Below, in pieces: positions 8,362 to 16,825 of a stretch of DNA of 64,000 nucleotides. The translations under genes were made by a program, and so were the position numbers. The stretch's first letter is position 1. The number at the start of each line of letters is the position of its first letter. The DNA comes from Mesorhizobium sp. B2-7-2 (lineage in GTDB: Bacteria > Pseudomonadota > Alphaproteobacteria > Rhizobiales > Rhizobiaceae), in assembly GCF_006440775.1 (NCBI RefSeq), contig NZ_VFTZ01000023.1, forward strand, positions 28,249-92,248, read 5' to 3'. Below the pieces are notes generated by a model. That model worked only from the letters and a program-made list of their open reading frames with translations, did not search any database and was not told the DNA's origin.

Positions 8362-9135
8362 ATGTCCAAGACGGACTGGTCCGCCGCCCAATATCTCAAA
8401 TTCGAGGATGAGCGCACGCGGCCCGCGCGGGACCTGGTGGCGCAGGTGCCGGTCGATTTTCCGCGTCGCGTCGTCGATATCGGCTGCGGTCCGGGCAACT
8501 CGACTGCGCTTCTGGTCGAGCGCTGGCCGGATGCTCAGGTGAGCGGCTTCGACACCTCGCCGGACATGATCGAGAAGGCGCGGGCGCGGCTGCCGAATGT
8601 CAATTTCGAGCTGGCGGATGCCGCCGGATGGCAGCCCGAGCATGCCGTCGACGTCATCTTCGCCAACGCCGTCTTCCAATGGCTGCCGGAGCATCCGGCG
8701 GTGTTCCAGCGACTGATGGGGCTTCTGGCACCGGGCGGCGCGCTGGCCGTCCAGATGCCGGACAATCTCGGCGAGCCGTCGCACAGACTGATGCGCGATA
8801 CGGCGGCCGAGATGCCGTTCTCAGCGAAGCTCGAGGGCGCGGCGCGCGGACCGCTGCCGCCGGTGTCCTTCTACTACGATCTGTTGTCGCCGCTCGCCGA
8901 CCGGCTCGACATCTGGCACACCATCTACAACCATCCGCTCGCCGATGCCGAGGCGATTGTCGAATGGGTCAAGGCGACCGGCCTGAAGCCTTTCCTCGAT
9001 CCGCTCGACGCGGACGAGAAGAAGGTGTTTCTCTCCAGCTACACCGCCAAGATCGCCAAGGCCTACCCAAAGACGGCGAACGGCAAGGTGCTGCTGCGCT
9101 TCCCGCGCATCTTCATCGTCGCCAAGCGAGCTTGA
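8362..9135 (+). CDS. tam: Trans-aconitate 2-methyltransferase
   Basis: A 257-residue class I SAM-dependent methyltransferase, close to the E. coli Tam length of 252. The N-terminal region (residues 1-20, WSAAQYLKFEDERTRPARDL) is the Tam signature, and VVDIGCGPGNST is the SAM-binding motif I. Tam methyl-esterifies trans-aconitate, which forms spontaneously from cis-aconitate and inhibits aconitase. The ATG at 8362 has GAGGG upstream; the same frame is open further back, but that region is the regulatory DNA shared with the restriction-modification genes. It is the first core-like gene after the island. Confidence 0.92.
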   Translation: MSKTDWSAAQYLKFEDERTRPARDLVAQVPVDFPRRVVDIGCGPGNSTALLVERWPDAQVSGFDTSPDMIEKARARLPNVNFELADAAGWQPEHAVDVIFANAVFQWLPEHPAVFQRLMGLLAPGGALAVQMPDNLGEPSHRLMRDTAAEMPFSAKLEGAARGPLPPVSFYYDLLSPLADRLDIWHTIYNHPLADAEAIVEWVKATGLKPFLDPLDADEKKVFLSSYTAKIAKAYPKTANGKVLLRFPRIFIVAKRA

Positions 9136-9254
9136 GCATCCACCACCTGAATGCCAGCGGTGGTTGTCGAATTAAGCTGGAATAAACCGGGCAAATGCGA
9201 CAAGTGTAGCGCCTCGCCTCGGCACAACTTGCCGCCCCCTCGGACGGATTGGAC

Positions 9255-10376
9255 ATGCATCGCGTCATCATCAGCGGCATCGGCGCCGAAATCCCTGAAC
9301 CCGTCATCACCAATGAAGAACTGGTCGCAAGCTTCAACAGCTGGGTCGACACCGAGAATGCGCGCCGCGCCGACACCGGCGAGCCGCTTTTGCAAAAGTC
9401 GGATAGCGACTTCATCGTGCATGCCTCCGGCGTGAGAAGCCGCCATGTGATCGAGCGCGAGGGCATCCTTGACCCGACCCGCATGTCGCCGCGCATTCCG
9501 GCGCGGCCGGACGACGCGCTGTCGCTGGAGGCGGAGTTCGGCCTCGCCTCGGCCAGGAAGGCGCTTGCCCATGCCGGGGTCGATGGATCGGACATCGACC
9601 TGGTGATCTGCTCGGCCTCGCATCATCAGCGGCCCTATCCGGCGATCGCCATAGAGATGCAGGAGGCGCTGGGAACCAAGGGCGCCGGCTTCGATATGGG
9701 GCTTGGCTGCTCTTCCGCCGCGGCGGCGCTGCATGTCGCGGTCAACCTGGTGAGGGCAGGGGCGCACAAGCGCATCCTGGTGTCGACGCCGGAGATCATC
9801 ACCGGCCATCTCAACTTCCGCGACCGGCAGACGCATTTCATCTTCGGCGACGCCTCAGTCGCCATGGTCGTCGAGGGACTGGCGCAGGGCGAGAAGCGGC
9901 CGGGGCGTTTCGAGGTGCTCGACACGCGCACCTGGACGCAGATGTCGAACAACATCCGCACCAATCTCGGCTATTACACGCGCACCGCCCAGGACGATCC
10001 TTACATGATCGACCTGGGGGGCAATCTCATCAAGCAGGTCGGCAACAAGGTGTTCAAGGAAGTCACGGTCGCCGGCCAGAAATTCATCGTCGAGTTCCTG
10101 GCCGAGCACGGGCTGACGCCGGCAGGCATCCGCCGCTTCTGGCTGCATCAGGCCAATGCGCGCATGAATGCCATGATCCTGAAATTGTCCTTCGGCCACG
10201 ACGTCGACCATGACCGCGCGCCGATGGTGCTGGAGCGGCTCGGCAACACCGCCGGGGCCGGCGCGATCGTGGCGCTGTCGGAGAACCATGCCGACATGAA
10301 GGCCGGCGATTTCGGGCTGATCTGCGCCTTCGGCGCCGGCTATTCGATCGGCGGCGCGCTGCTCAGGATGCTTTAA
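9255..10376 (+). CDS. 3-oxoacyl-ACP synthase III, FabH2-like
   Basis: A 373-residue thiolase-fold condensing enzyme with the full FabH triad: Cys152 in GLGCSSAAAA, His298 in WLHQANARMN and Asn331 in LGNTAGAG. It is about 50 residues longer than housekeeping FabH. From memory it resembles the Pseudomonas aeruginosa PA3286 group (GHLNFRDR followed by HFIFGDA), which condenses medium-chain acyl-CoA with malonyl-ACP, so its primer is probably not acetyl-CoA (inference). The ATG at 9255 is preferred over a TTG two codons earlier. The stop overlaps the convergent methyltransferase stop by three bases. Confidence 0.87.
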   Translation: MHRVIISGIGAEIPEPVITNEELVASFNSWVDTENARRADTGEPLLQKSDSDFIVHASGVRSRHVIEREGILDPTRMSPRIPARPDDALSLEAEFGLASARKALAHAGVDGSDIDLVICSASHHQRPYPAIAIEMQEALGTKGAGFDMGLGCSSAAAALHVAVNLVRAGAHKRILVSTPEIITGHLNFRDRQTHFIFGDASVAMVVEGLAQGEKRPGRFEVLDTRTWTQMSNNIRTNLGYYTRTAQDDPYMIDLGGNLIKQVGNKVFKEVTVAGQKFIVEFLAEHGLTPAGIRRFWLHQANARMNAMILKLSFGHDVDHDRAPMVLERLGNTAGAGAIVALSENHADMKAGDFGLICAFGAGYSIGGALLRML

Positions 10377-10939
10377 GCCGGCGCGAGGGGCACCAGCATC
10401 GGCACGCGCCTGGCGTAGTCGTCATAGGCCGGGCCGAGCTCGCCGCGCAGGAAGCTCTCTTCCAGCCGCGCCTTGACGACGACGCCGACGAGCAGCAGGC
10501 CGGCGCCGGCAACACCCCATAGGGTGCCCTTGACCGCCATGGTCGCCAGGATGGACAGCAGCAGTCCCGTGTAAATCGGATGGCGGACCAGGCCGTAGGG
10601 GCCGGTATCGACGACGCGATGATCAGCCTTGGCGGTGACGTTTGCCGACCACAGGCGGCCGAGATGCAGGCGCGCCCACCAGGCGAAAGCGATGCCGATG
10701 GCGATCAGGGCAACGCATATCCACGCTTCGGCAAGCGTCGGCGTCCACAGCCGCAGCCGGCCGGCATAGCCGTGCGCCGGCACGAACAGCAACACGGTGC
10801 CGGCGAGCCAAAGGACCCGATAGCGCGCCTCCGACTTGAGATCGGCGCGCTTTTGCGCTGGATCTGCCCAGGCAGCGGCAAGGAGCCAGGATACCACCCA
10901 GAACAGCCAAAGCGCCGCTACAGCGTGTCCAACCTGCAT
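10373..10939 (-). CDS. Isoprenylcysteine carboxyl methyltransferase-family membrane protein
   Basis: A 188-residue polytopic membrane protein with about four to five hydrophobic segments. The C-terminal half carries the ICMT/PEMT family block DTGPYGLVRHPIYTG, which binds SAM, and a late LEESFLRGELG...YDDYARRV. Bacterial members methylate unknown membrane-associated substrates or act in lipid modification. The ATG at 10939 has a GAGG site. It converges on and slightly overlaps the FabH2-like gene, so no room is left for a terminator between them. Confidence 0.8.
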   Translation of the reverse strand: MQVGHAVAALWLFWVVSWLLAAAWADPAQKRADLKSEARYRVLWLAGTVLLFVPAHGYAGRLRLWTPTLAEAWICVALIAIGIAFAWWARLHLGRLWSANVTAKADHRVVDTGPYGLVRHPIYTGLLLSILATMAVKGTLWGVAGAGLLLVGVVVKARLEESFLRGELGPAYDDYARRVPMLVPLAPA

Positions 10940-11031
10940 GATCGAGCCTCTCGTCTGCCACGCGTTTAAGTCCGCGCGGCAGGCGAAAGAAGGTCGAAGT
11001 CGGTAAGAATGTCGTGATCAAACCGGTGCCG

Positions 11032-11451
11032 TCACGCTGCGGCCATCGCCGCCGCGACAAGCGCCTCGCCCGAATATTGCCGGCCGCCGATACCCCAACC
11101 CCCGTCGGGAGCGTTGAGGATGTTAATCCAGGTGTTCTCGGGCTTGTGGCCCGGCACGCAACATTCGTCGACGATCCTGGCGGCTGCGGCGATGAAGGCC
11201 TCGCGCGCCTCGTTGGTCGCAAGGCCGATATTCGGCAACTTCAATTCCACCATGACGACAGGACGATTGGCGCCGCCAGCATAGATGCGATCGATCGGCA
11301 GGATATGAACCGTTCCGCCGACGATTGCGGTGAAGAATGAATTCCCGGTGGCTCCGGAGGCCTCGATGAGCGCGGCGCTGAGGCGAGGCAGGATTTCGCG
11401 CTCGCCCGCTGCGCTCAGCACGCCCTCGGGCGCGGTCACGGTAATCGGCAT
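11032..11451 (-). CDS. Tautomerase-superfamily protein
   Basis: A 139-residue protein that begins Met-Pro-Ile-Thr. Once the methionine is removed, Pro1 would be the catalytic base of the 4-oxalocrotonate tautomerase/MIF superfamily. The length is about twice that of the minimal 62-residue subunit, as in the fused members. It diverges from a TetR regulator whose probable operator lies in the 102-base gap, so it is likely repressed by that regulator. The natural substrate is unknown. Confidence 0.77.
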   Translation of the reverse strand: MPITVTAPEGVLSAAGEREILPRLSAALIEASGATGNSFFTAIVGGTVHILPIDRIYAGGANRPVVMVELKLPNIGLATNEAREAFIAAAARIVDECCVPGHKPENTWINILNAPDGGWGIGGRQYSGEALVAAAMAAA

Positions 11452-11488
11452 GTTGGTTCTCCTTCGTGCTGCGGATGGTTCCGCTTGT

Positions 11489-11550
11489 CAGGTTACGTAT
11501 TGATTGTTACGTTATCCAAAAGAGTCGAGTCAACAGGTTTCGTATCGATC
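11489..11550. promoter_or_regulatory. Probable TetR operator region
   Basis: Between the divergent tautomerase and TetR genes are two 16-base near-copies, CAGGTTACGTATTGAT (11489-11504) and CAGGTTTCGTATCGAT (11534-11549), differing at two positions. The first also forms an inverted repeat ACGTA-N8-TACGT (11495-11512). Such repeated, palindrome-bearing DNA between a TetR gene and its neighbour is the usual place for autoregulation. The second copy ends just before the TetR ATG. Confidence 0.6.
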
Positions 11551-11553
11551 ACT

Positions 11554-12222
11554 ATGGAAAATTCTGAGAAGTCTCGCGGCGGCAGGCCGCGGGCGTTCGA
11601 CCCGGAGGCCGCGCTCGACGCGGCCATGCATCTGTTCTGGGAGCATGGCTATGAGGCGACCTCGCTTGCCATGCTGCGCAAGGCCATGGGCCTGACGCCG
11701 CCGCAGATCTACAATGCCTTCACCGACAAGGAGACGCTGTTTCGTCGGGCGCTAGCGCGCTACCACGAAAGGGAGGTCGGGTTTGCGCTCGACGCGCTTG
11801 GCGCGCCGGTACCGGTCAAGGAGGCGATCCGCTTGCTGCTGATGGGCGCGGCTGAGGCCTACACCCGGCCGGGCAAGCCCGGCGGCTGCCTTTTCATCAG
11901 CGGTGCGCTGGCGACCTCGCCGCAGGCGCAAGCCATCGCGGACGAGCTCAAGACATATCGCAAGGCGACCGAAGCGGCGATCGCAGCGCGGCTGGGCAAG
12001 GGCCAAGAGGCCGGCGAATTGCCGGCGAATCTGTCCGTCGAGCGATTGGCCAAATACCTGACCGGAGTCATGCACGGAATGTCGATCCAGGCGCGTGACG
12101 GCGCTTCGGCAGAGGACCTCAGGGCTTTGGCCGGGATCGCTCTTGCCGCCTGGGCAGCCGAAATGCGAAAAGCGGCCGACTCAAATGGCGAAACCGATGC
12201 CAGACCTGTTCTCCACGATTGA
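11554..12222 (+). CDS. TetR/AcrR-family transcriptional regulator
   Basis: A 222-residue one-component regulator. The N-terminus (about residues 10-60) is the TetR helix-turn-helix: GRPRAFDPEAALDAAMHLFW, then GYEATSLAMLRKAMGLT and IYNAFTDKETLF. The C-terminal part is a dimerising ligand domain similar to the TetR_C_33/YbiH-like proteins. The ATG at 11554 was chosen over upstream frame extension because homologues start just before the GGRPR segment. It diverges from the tautomerase gene and overlaps the MOSC gene start by 38 bases. The inducer is unknown. Confidence 0.88.
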   Translation: MENSEKSRGGRPRAFDPEAALDAAMHLFWEHGYEATSLAMLRKAMGLTPPQIYNAFTDKETLFRRALARYHEREVGFALDALGAPVPVKEAIRLLLMGAAEAYTRPGKPGGCLFISGALATSPQAQAIADELKTYRKATEAAIAARLGKGQEAGELPANLSVERLAKYLTGVMHGMSIQARDGASAEDLRALAGIALAAWAAEMRKAADSNGETDARPVLHD

Positions 12223-12814
12223 AACGCCCGTCGAGATCGTGCCGGGCCGCAAGCTGACGGCAAGGGCAGCGGCGCTCTATGCCGCTCCGCATGACCATTT
12301 CGAGACGAGGGCGGTCGAGGAACTGCAGCTTGGCTTCGACGGGATCGCCGGCGACTTCCATGGCGGAACAACGCGGCGTTCGGGCGGGCGCGAGCCATGG
12401 TATCCGCGCGGCACCGAGATGCGCAACGAGCGGCAATTGTCGCTTGTCGCGGCGGACGAGCTCGCCATCGTCGCGCAACGCATGGGGCTCGAGGAGATCA
12501 AGCCGGAGTGGATCGGCGCCAATCTTGCGGTCGAGGGCGTGCCGCATCTTTCGATGCTGCCGGCCGGCTCGCTGATGTTCTTCAAGGGCGGCGTGACGCT
12601 CAAGGTCGACGGCCAGAACAAGCCGTGCCGCATTGCCGGACAGTCGATCGCCGAGCATGTCGGCGCCGTGGACCACGACGCCACGGCGCTGCTCTTCCCA
12701 AAGGAGGCGAAACGGCTGCGCGGCCTTGTCGCCTGGGTCGAGAAGCCGGGCGTCATCAGGGCCGGCGAGGAAATTTCCATCCGGGTGCCGGAGCAGTGGA
12801 TTTATCAGGCCTGA
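12185..12814 (+). CDS. MOSC domain-containing protein
   Basis: A 209-residue protein with a MOSC (Moco sulfurase C-terminal) domain: EELQLGFDGIAGDFHGG, RQLSLVAADEL and the conserved cysteine in NKPCRIAG. MOSC proteins handle sulfur bound to metals or molybdenum cofactor; the target of stand-alone bacterial forms is mostly unknown. The start at 12185 lies within the end of the TetR gene, and an ATG four codons later (12197) is equally possible. The overlap suggests one transcript with the regulator. Confidence 0.82.
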   Translation: MAKPMPDLFSTIETPVEIVPGRKLTARAAALYAAPHDHFETRAVEELQLGFDGIAGDFHGGTTRRSGGREPWYPRGTEMRNERQLSLVAADELAIVAQRMGLEEIKPEWIGANLAVEGVPHLSMLPAGSLMFFKGGVTLKVDGQNKPCRIAGQSIAEHVGAVDHDATALLFPKEAKRLRGLVAWVEKPGVIRAGEEISIRVPEQWIYQA

Positions 12815-12851
12815 GGCCACGCCGCTGAAGCAGCGTGGCCGGCGTTTTTGA

Positions 12852-13691
12852 TTAGGCTTTGCGGTTCTTGTTGGCGCCCTGCGCCATTACCGACACATGG
12901 TCCCACTTTTCCCAGGTGGCGATGCGGTTGGCATATTCCTGCCGGATCATCGGCAGGCCGCCGTCGCCGAAGAAGACCCTGAGCGGCGGCTCGGCTGCAT
13001 CGACGATCGCCAGCATCGCCGGGCCGGTCGCTTGCGGATCGCCGGCCACGGAACGGCCGCGACGCTCGGCCATCGCCGCGCGGACGGGCTCATAGACATC
13101 CAACGGCTTGGAAACCTTCGCCGACGGTCCGGCCCAGTCCGTGGAAAAGCCGCCCGGCTCGACAAGGGTGACGTGGATGCCGAAGCCGGCGACCTCCAGA
13201 CTGAGCGACTGGCTGAAGGCTTCCAGCGCCCATTTCGAGGCGTGATAAAGGCCGAGCGAGGCAAAGGCGTTGACGCCGCCGATCGAGGAGATCTGGATGA
13301 TGTGGCCGGAGCGTTGCGCCCGCATGACGGGCAGCGCGGCCTGGGTAACCCAAAGCGCTCCGAAGACGTTGGTCTCGATCTGGTCGCGCGCTTCCTGCTC
13401 GGTGACCTCCTCGATGGCGCCGAAATGGCCGTAGCCGGCATTGTTGACGACCACGTCAAGCCGGCCGAAACGCCCGTGCGCCTCGGCAACAGCGGCGTCG
13501 ACGGCTTGCTTGTCGGTGACATCGAGCTTCATGGCAGCGACCTTGTCGCCATATTTCTCGACGAGATCGGCAAGCGTGCCGGCATTGCGCGCAGTTGCGG
13601 CGACGCGATCGCCGCGGGCGAGCGCGGCCTCGGCCCAGACGCGGCCAAAGCCCTTCGACGATCCGGTGATGAACCAAACCTTGTCAGTCAT
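12852..13691 (-). CDS. Short-chain dehydrogenase/reductase
   Basis: A 279-residue classical SDR. It has the cofactor glycine motif TGSSKGFG (residues about 10-17), an Arg after the second strand (ATARN) favouring NADP(H), NNAG, and the catalytic Ser with YHASK. The length and C-terminus resemble the group annotated as oxidoreductases acting on unknown carbonyls. The ATG is at 13691. A perfect 13-base-pair hairpin lies 38 bases upstream. Confidence 0.88.
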   Translation of the reverse strand: MTDKVWFITGSSKGFGRVWAEAALARGDRVAATARNAGTLADLVEKYGDKVAAMKLDVTDKQAVDAAVAEAHGRFGRLDVVVNNAGYGHFGAIEEVTEQEARDQIETNVFGALWVTQAALPVMRAQRSGHIIQISSIGGVNAFASLGLYHASKWALEAFSQSLSLEVAGFGIHVTLVEPGGFSTDWAGPSAKVSKPLDVYEPVRAAMAERRGRSVAGDPQATGPAMLAIVDAAEPPLRVFFGDGGLPMIRQEYANRIATWEKWDHVSVMAQGANKNRKA

Positions 13692-13728
13692 GATCTGTGA
13701 TCCTTGCCCAGAGGGCGATGAATTCGGA

Positions 13729-13758
13729 GGGATAAACGGAGGAATCTCCGTTTATCCC
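13729..13758. promoter_or_regulatory. Perfect 13-bp inverted repeat upstream of the SDR gene
   Basis: GGGATAAACGGAG (13729-13741), loop GAAT, then its exact complement (13746-13758). It lies between the end of the DUF2293 gene and the SDR start, both read leftwards. There is no T-tract on the minus strand, so an operator or a 5'-UTR hairpin is as likely as a terminator. Confidence 0.5.
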
Positions 13759-13836
13759 ATGTACGGCGCCGCCGCCGTTTTTCCAGAGGCGGCACCCGAA
13801 TTAATTGGCGGGATGCGGCATAGAGGACGCAGGCGT

Positions 13837-14151
13837 CTATTCGTCCTCCTCGTCTTCCTCGAGCAACCGTGTCGCCCGCCAACGGGTGAGCACCTCATTG
13901 GTCCGCCTGATGACGAAGAAGCGCGCCGAATCCCGGTCGTAGCCTTCGGCCAGCAGCTTTTCGTAATCGGTGTGGACGTGGCGGACATGGGCGATGGTGG
14001 CCAGCCACACCGCGATTGTCGGCGGCAAGCTCTTCATGTGCACCGAGCCGGCTTCGGCGCGGATTTTCTCCATGTCGGCATAAGGCGCGAGCGGCAGCAG
14101 CGCGGTCAGCGCCTTGGCGATGGCGCGGCGGCGACCGGTTGGGGCGCTCAT
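13837..14151 (-). CDS. DUF2293 domain protein
   Basis: A 104-residue basic protein with an acidic tail (EEDEEDE). The core with VHMKSLPPTIAVWLATIAHVRH, then DYEKLLAEGYDRDSARFFV, matches DUF2293, a family found in alphaproteobacteria and fungi with no known function. Its start overlaps the end of the TrmO-like gene by four bases (ATGA), so the two are coupled. An RNA-related role is only suggested by that neighbour. Confidence 0.75.
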   Translation of the reverse strand: MSAPTGRRRAIAKALTALLPLAPYADMEKIRAEAGSVHMKSLPPTIAVWLATIAHVRHVHTDYEKLLAEGYDRDSARFFVIRRTNEVLTRWRATRLLEEDEEDE

Positions 14152-14663
14152 TTCTCGTCGCGCCCGGCGATCGTCGCTTCGGGGAAGGCATCCGTGGAAG
14201 CGTAGTAGGGCTTGATGTCGATGACCGGCGTGCCGTCGAGCACGTCGATGGCGTCGATCTCGATCCGGCCGGCCGCGATGTCGAGCGCGACGAGCTTCGC
14301 CACATGCAGGCCGACAGGATTCGGCCGGGCAGGGGAGCGCAGCGAGAAAACGCCTTTCGCTTCAGCCGCATGGCGCGGTTTCTGCACAATCAGATTCCGC
14401 GGCGCGTGATGGAGCCAGGACAGGATGACGAGGTGGCTGGCGCGTTCCAGGTTTTGCAGCCCCGGGCGATAGGGCTCGTCGATCAGGATTGTCACGGGTC
14501 GCCCGGTTTCCCGGGCGGCGCGCATGTTCTTGGGGCAATCCTCGCGACTGACCCAGGGTGAGACGATGCGGCCGATGAAGACGACATGGCCGTCCGGCCG
14601 CAACTGTGCCGGGTCGGCCGCAAGAAGCATTTCACCTTCGCGCGTCTCAAACATCCTGTTCAT
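14148..14663 (-). CDS. TrmO-like tRNA m6t6A37 methyltransferase
   Basis: A 171-residue protein of the TrmO/TsaA (UPF0066) family: HVVFIGRIVSPW, RPVTILIDEPYRPGLQNLE, LSWLHHA, and FSLRSPARPNPVGL followed by IDAIDVLDGTPVIDIKPY. E. coli TrmO (235 residues) methylates t6A at position 37 of tRNA-Thr; this version has only the beta-barrel domain. Two ATGs, 14663 and 14654, are possible starts. It diverges from the ArsR-methyltransferase gene and is translationally coupled to DUF2293. Confidence 0.8.
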   Translation of the reverse strand: MNRMFETREGEMLLAADPAQLRPDGHVVFIGRIVSPWVSREDCPKNMRAARETGRPVTILIDEPYRPGLQNLERASHLVILSWLHHAPRNLIVQKPRHAAEAKGVFSLRSPARPNPVGLHVAKLVALDIAAGRIEIDAIDVLDGTPVIDIKPYYASTDAFPEATIAGRDEK

Positions 14664-14761
14664 CCCGCGGAGAAACCGCCTGCCGGCGCGGATCACGGCT
14701 GCGCCATTTTCTTGTCCGGAAGCGACATAGCACTTGCCACGGTTTCAAAATCGACATAAAC

Positions 14762-14777
14762 ATATCTTTATATCTTT
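14762..14777 (+). promoter_or_regulatory. Tandem ATATCTTT repeat upstream of the ArsR-metF operon
   Basis: Two perfect copies of ATATCTTT stand head to tail, 18 bases before the ATG of the ArsR-type regulator. An AT-rich tandem repeat in otherwise GC-rich DNA directly before a regulator gene suggests an autoregulatory site, and by coupling one that controls metF. Confidence 0.45.
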
Positions 14778-14794
14778 CAACGAGAAACTCGCGC

Positions 14795-15817
14795 ATGCAT
14801 GTCTCACTCGACACGATGGTAGATACATTGAAGGCGGCGGCCGAATCCAGCCGGCTGCGCATCCTGGTGCTGCTTTCGCGCGGGGATCTCACCGTCTCCG
14901 ATCTCACGGAGATCCTCGGCCAGTCGCAACCGCGCGTCTCGCGGCATCTGAAGCTGCTGCTCGATGCCGGGCTGATCGGCCGCTACCAGGAAGGGTCCTG
15001 GGCCTTCTTCAGGCTGACCGATACGGATAATTCGCGCGATTTCGTCCAGCGTCTGGTCTCGGCCATAAGCGAGGCCGATCCGCAGGTGGTGCGCGATCTC
15101 GAGCGGCTGGCGGCGGTGAAGCGCAAGCGGCAGGACCGGGCGGCCGAATATTTTTCCGAGAATGCCGCGAGCTGGGATCACATCCGCTCGCTGCATGTGC
15201 CGGACCGGGCGGTGGAAGCGGCACTCATCAAGCTCGTCGGCAAGCGACCGTTCCAGTCCATGCTCGATCTTGGCACCGGTACGGGCAGGCTGCTCGAAAT
15301 CTTTGCGCCGCTCTACCGGCGCGGCGTCGGCATCGACATGTCGCGCGAGATGCTGAGCGTGGCGCGCGCCAATCTCGACAAGGCCGGCATCGCCAATGCG
15401 CAGGTACGCCAGGGCGACATCTTCTCGCCGCCGGTCGAGCGCAACGCCTTCGATCTCGTCACAATCCACCAGGTGCTGCACTATCTCGACGATCCCGCGC
15501 GCGCCATCGCCGAGGCGGCGCGGCTGCTCAGGCCATCAGGCCGGCTGATCGTCGTCGACTTCGCGCCGCATAACCTCGAATTCCTGCGCGACCAGCACGC
15601 GCACATGCGGCTCGGCTTTTCCGACCGGCAGATGTCCGACTGGTTCGCCGACGCCGGCCTCGATCTCGAGGACAGCCAGGAATTCGAGCCGCGTGGCGGC
15701 AACGAGGCAAGGCTTACGGTGAAGCTCTGGCTCGGCCGCGATCAGCGACTGCTGATCGCCGATCCATCCAATGACCCGCTGCCTGCCAAGGCATATCCAA
15801 TGGGGGAAACAGCCTGA
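14795..15817 (+). CDS. ArsR-family regulator fused to a SAM-dependent methyltransferase domain
   Basis: A 340-residue two-domain protein. Residues about 1-95 are an ArsR winged helix (LKAAAESSRLRILVLL, LTEILGQSQPRVSRHLKLL). Residues about 140-300 are a class I methyltransferase fold (MLDLGTGTGRLLEIF, GVGIDMS, VTIHQVLHYLDDP). No metal-binding ELCVC-type cysteine box is seen, so metal sensing is unlikely. It is coupled to metF through a TGATG overlap, suggesting that it senses SAM or SAH through the second domain and controls methionine synthesis. Known precedent is SahR, an ArsR-family repressor of the methionine cycle in proteobacteria; equivalence here is inference. Confidence 0.85.
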   Translation: MHVSLDTMVDTLKAAAESSRLRILVLLSRGDLTVSDLTEILGQSQPRVSRHLKLLLDAGLIGRYQEGSWAFFRLTDTDNSRDFVQRLVSAISEADPQVVRDLERLAAVKRKRQDRAAEYFSENAASWDHIRSLHVPDRAVEAALIKLVGKRPFQSMLDLGTGTGRLLEIFAPLYRRGVGIDMSREMLSVARANLDKAGIANAQVRQGDIFSPPVERNAFDLVTIHQVLHYLDDPARAIAEAARLLRPSGRLIVVDFAPHNLEFLRDQHAHMRLGFSDRQMSDWFADAGLDLEDSQEFEPRGGNEARLTVKLWLGRDQRLLIADPSNDPLPAKAYPMGETA

Positions 15818-16734
15818 TGAACCAGTTCCGCTTTTCCCGCCGCCCCGACATCGGCGACAAGGTCCGGGTCTCGTTCGAATTCTTCCCGCCGAAGACCGAC
15901 GAGATGGAAGTGAGGCTCTGGGACACGGTCACCCGGCTGGAACCGCTCAAGCCGAAATTCGTCTCGGTGACCTACGGCGCCGGCGGCTCGACCCGCGAGC
16001 GCACGGCGCGCACGGTCAAGCGCATCTTGAACGAGACGACGCTGACGCCTGCGGCGCACATGACTTGCGTCGATGCCGCGCGCGATCAGGTCGACACGGT
16101 CATTCGCGAATTCGCGGATATGGGCGTCAAACGTTTCGTCGCGTTGCGCGGCGATCCGGCGGCCGGTGTCGGCGCAAGTTACCACCCGCATCCCGATGGC
16201 TATGCCAATGGCGCCGAACTGGTCGGGGCGCTGAAGAACGCCGGCGATTTCGATATCTCGGTCTCCGCCTATCCGGAAAAGCATCCGGAAAGCCCGGATT
16301 TCGCCACCGACATCGATATGCTGAAACGCAAGGCCGACAATGGCGCGACGCGGGCGATCACTCAGTTCTTCTTCGACAACGACCTTTACGAGCGCTATGT
16401 CGAGCGGGCGCGCCGCGCCGGCATCTACATCCCGATCGTGCCGGGCATCCTCCCGGTGCATAATTTCACCCAGGTCGCCAATTTCTCGTCGCGCTGCGGG
16501 GCGCTGGTGCCGGCCTGGCTGGCCGAGCGCTTCGAGGGGCTAGAGAACGACCCGCAGACGCATGCCCTCGTGGCCTCCGCCGTGGCCGCCGAGCAGGTGC
16601 TCGACCTTGTCGAGCGCGGCGTCGGCGACTTCCATTTCTACACGATGAACCGCGCCGACCTCGTCTTTGCCGTCTGCCACATGATCGGCATCCGCTCGCA
16701 TGAGACGGAGGCGGCGGGTTCGGCCGCCGCCTAG
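15817..16734 (+). CDS. metF: 5,10-methylenetetrahydrofolate reductase
   Basis: A 305-residue FAD-dependent TIM-barrel enzyme of normal bacterial MetF length, making 5-methyl-THF for methionine synthase. Visible family blocks are VSFEFFPPKT near the N-terminus, VSVTYGAGGSTR, HMTCV, ALRGDP and TQFFFDND. The ATG shares its A with the stop of the ArsR fusion (TGATG), and a strong bidirectional hairpin follows at 16749. The operon therefore pairs a probable sensor of the methyl cycle with the one-carbon entry enzyme. Confidence 0.95.
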   Translation: MNQFRFSRRPDIGDKVRVSFEFFPPKTDEMEVRLWDTVTRLEPLKPKFVSVTYGAGGSTRERTARTVKRILNETTLTPAAHMTCVDAARDQVDTVIREFADMGVKRFVALRGDPAAGVGASYHPHPDGYANGAELVGALKNAGDFDISVSAYPEKHPESPDFATDIDMLKRKADNGATRAITQFFFDNDLYERYVERARRAGIYIPIVPGILPVHNFTQVANFSSRCGALVPAWLAERFEGLENDPQTHALVASAVAAEQVLDLVERGVGDFHFYTMNRADLVFAVCHMIGIRSHETEAAGSAAA

Positions 16735-16748
16735 GGCAGGCTGCAACG

Positions 16749-16777
16749 GAAAAGGCCGGGTAGAACCCGGCCTTTTC
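16749..16777. terminator. Bidirectional hairpin between metF and a small membrane gene
   Basis: A perfect 13-pair stem GAAAAGGCCGGGT / ACCCGGCCTTTTC with a three-base loop. The T- and A-rich flanks of the stem let it act in both directions, so it likely ends metF and the convergent 28-codon gene. Confidence 0.8.
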
Positions 16778-16825
16778 GAACTGTTTGGACTATATCTCGG
16801 TACTGGTCTTCCCGGCTTTGGCGGG

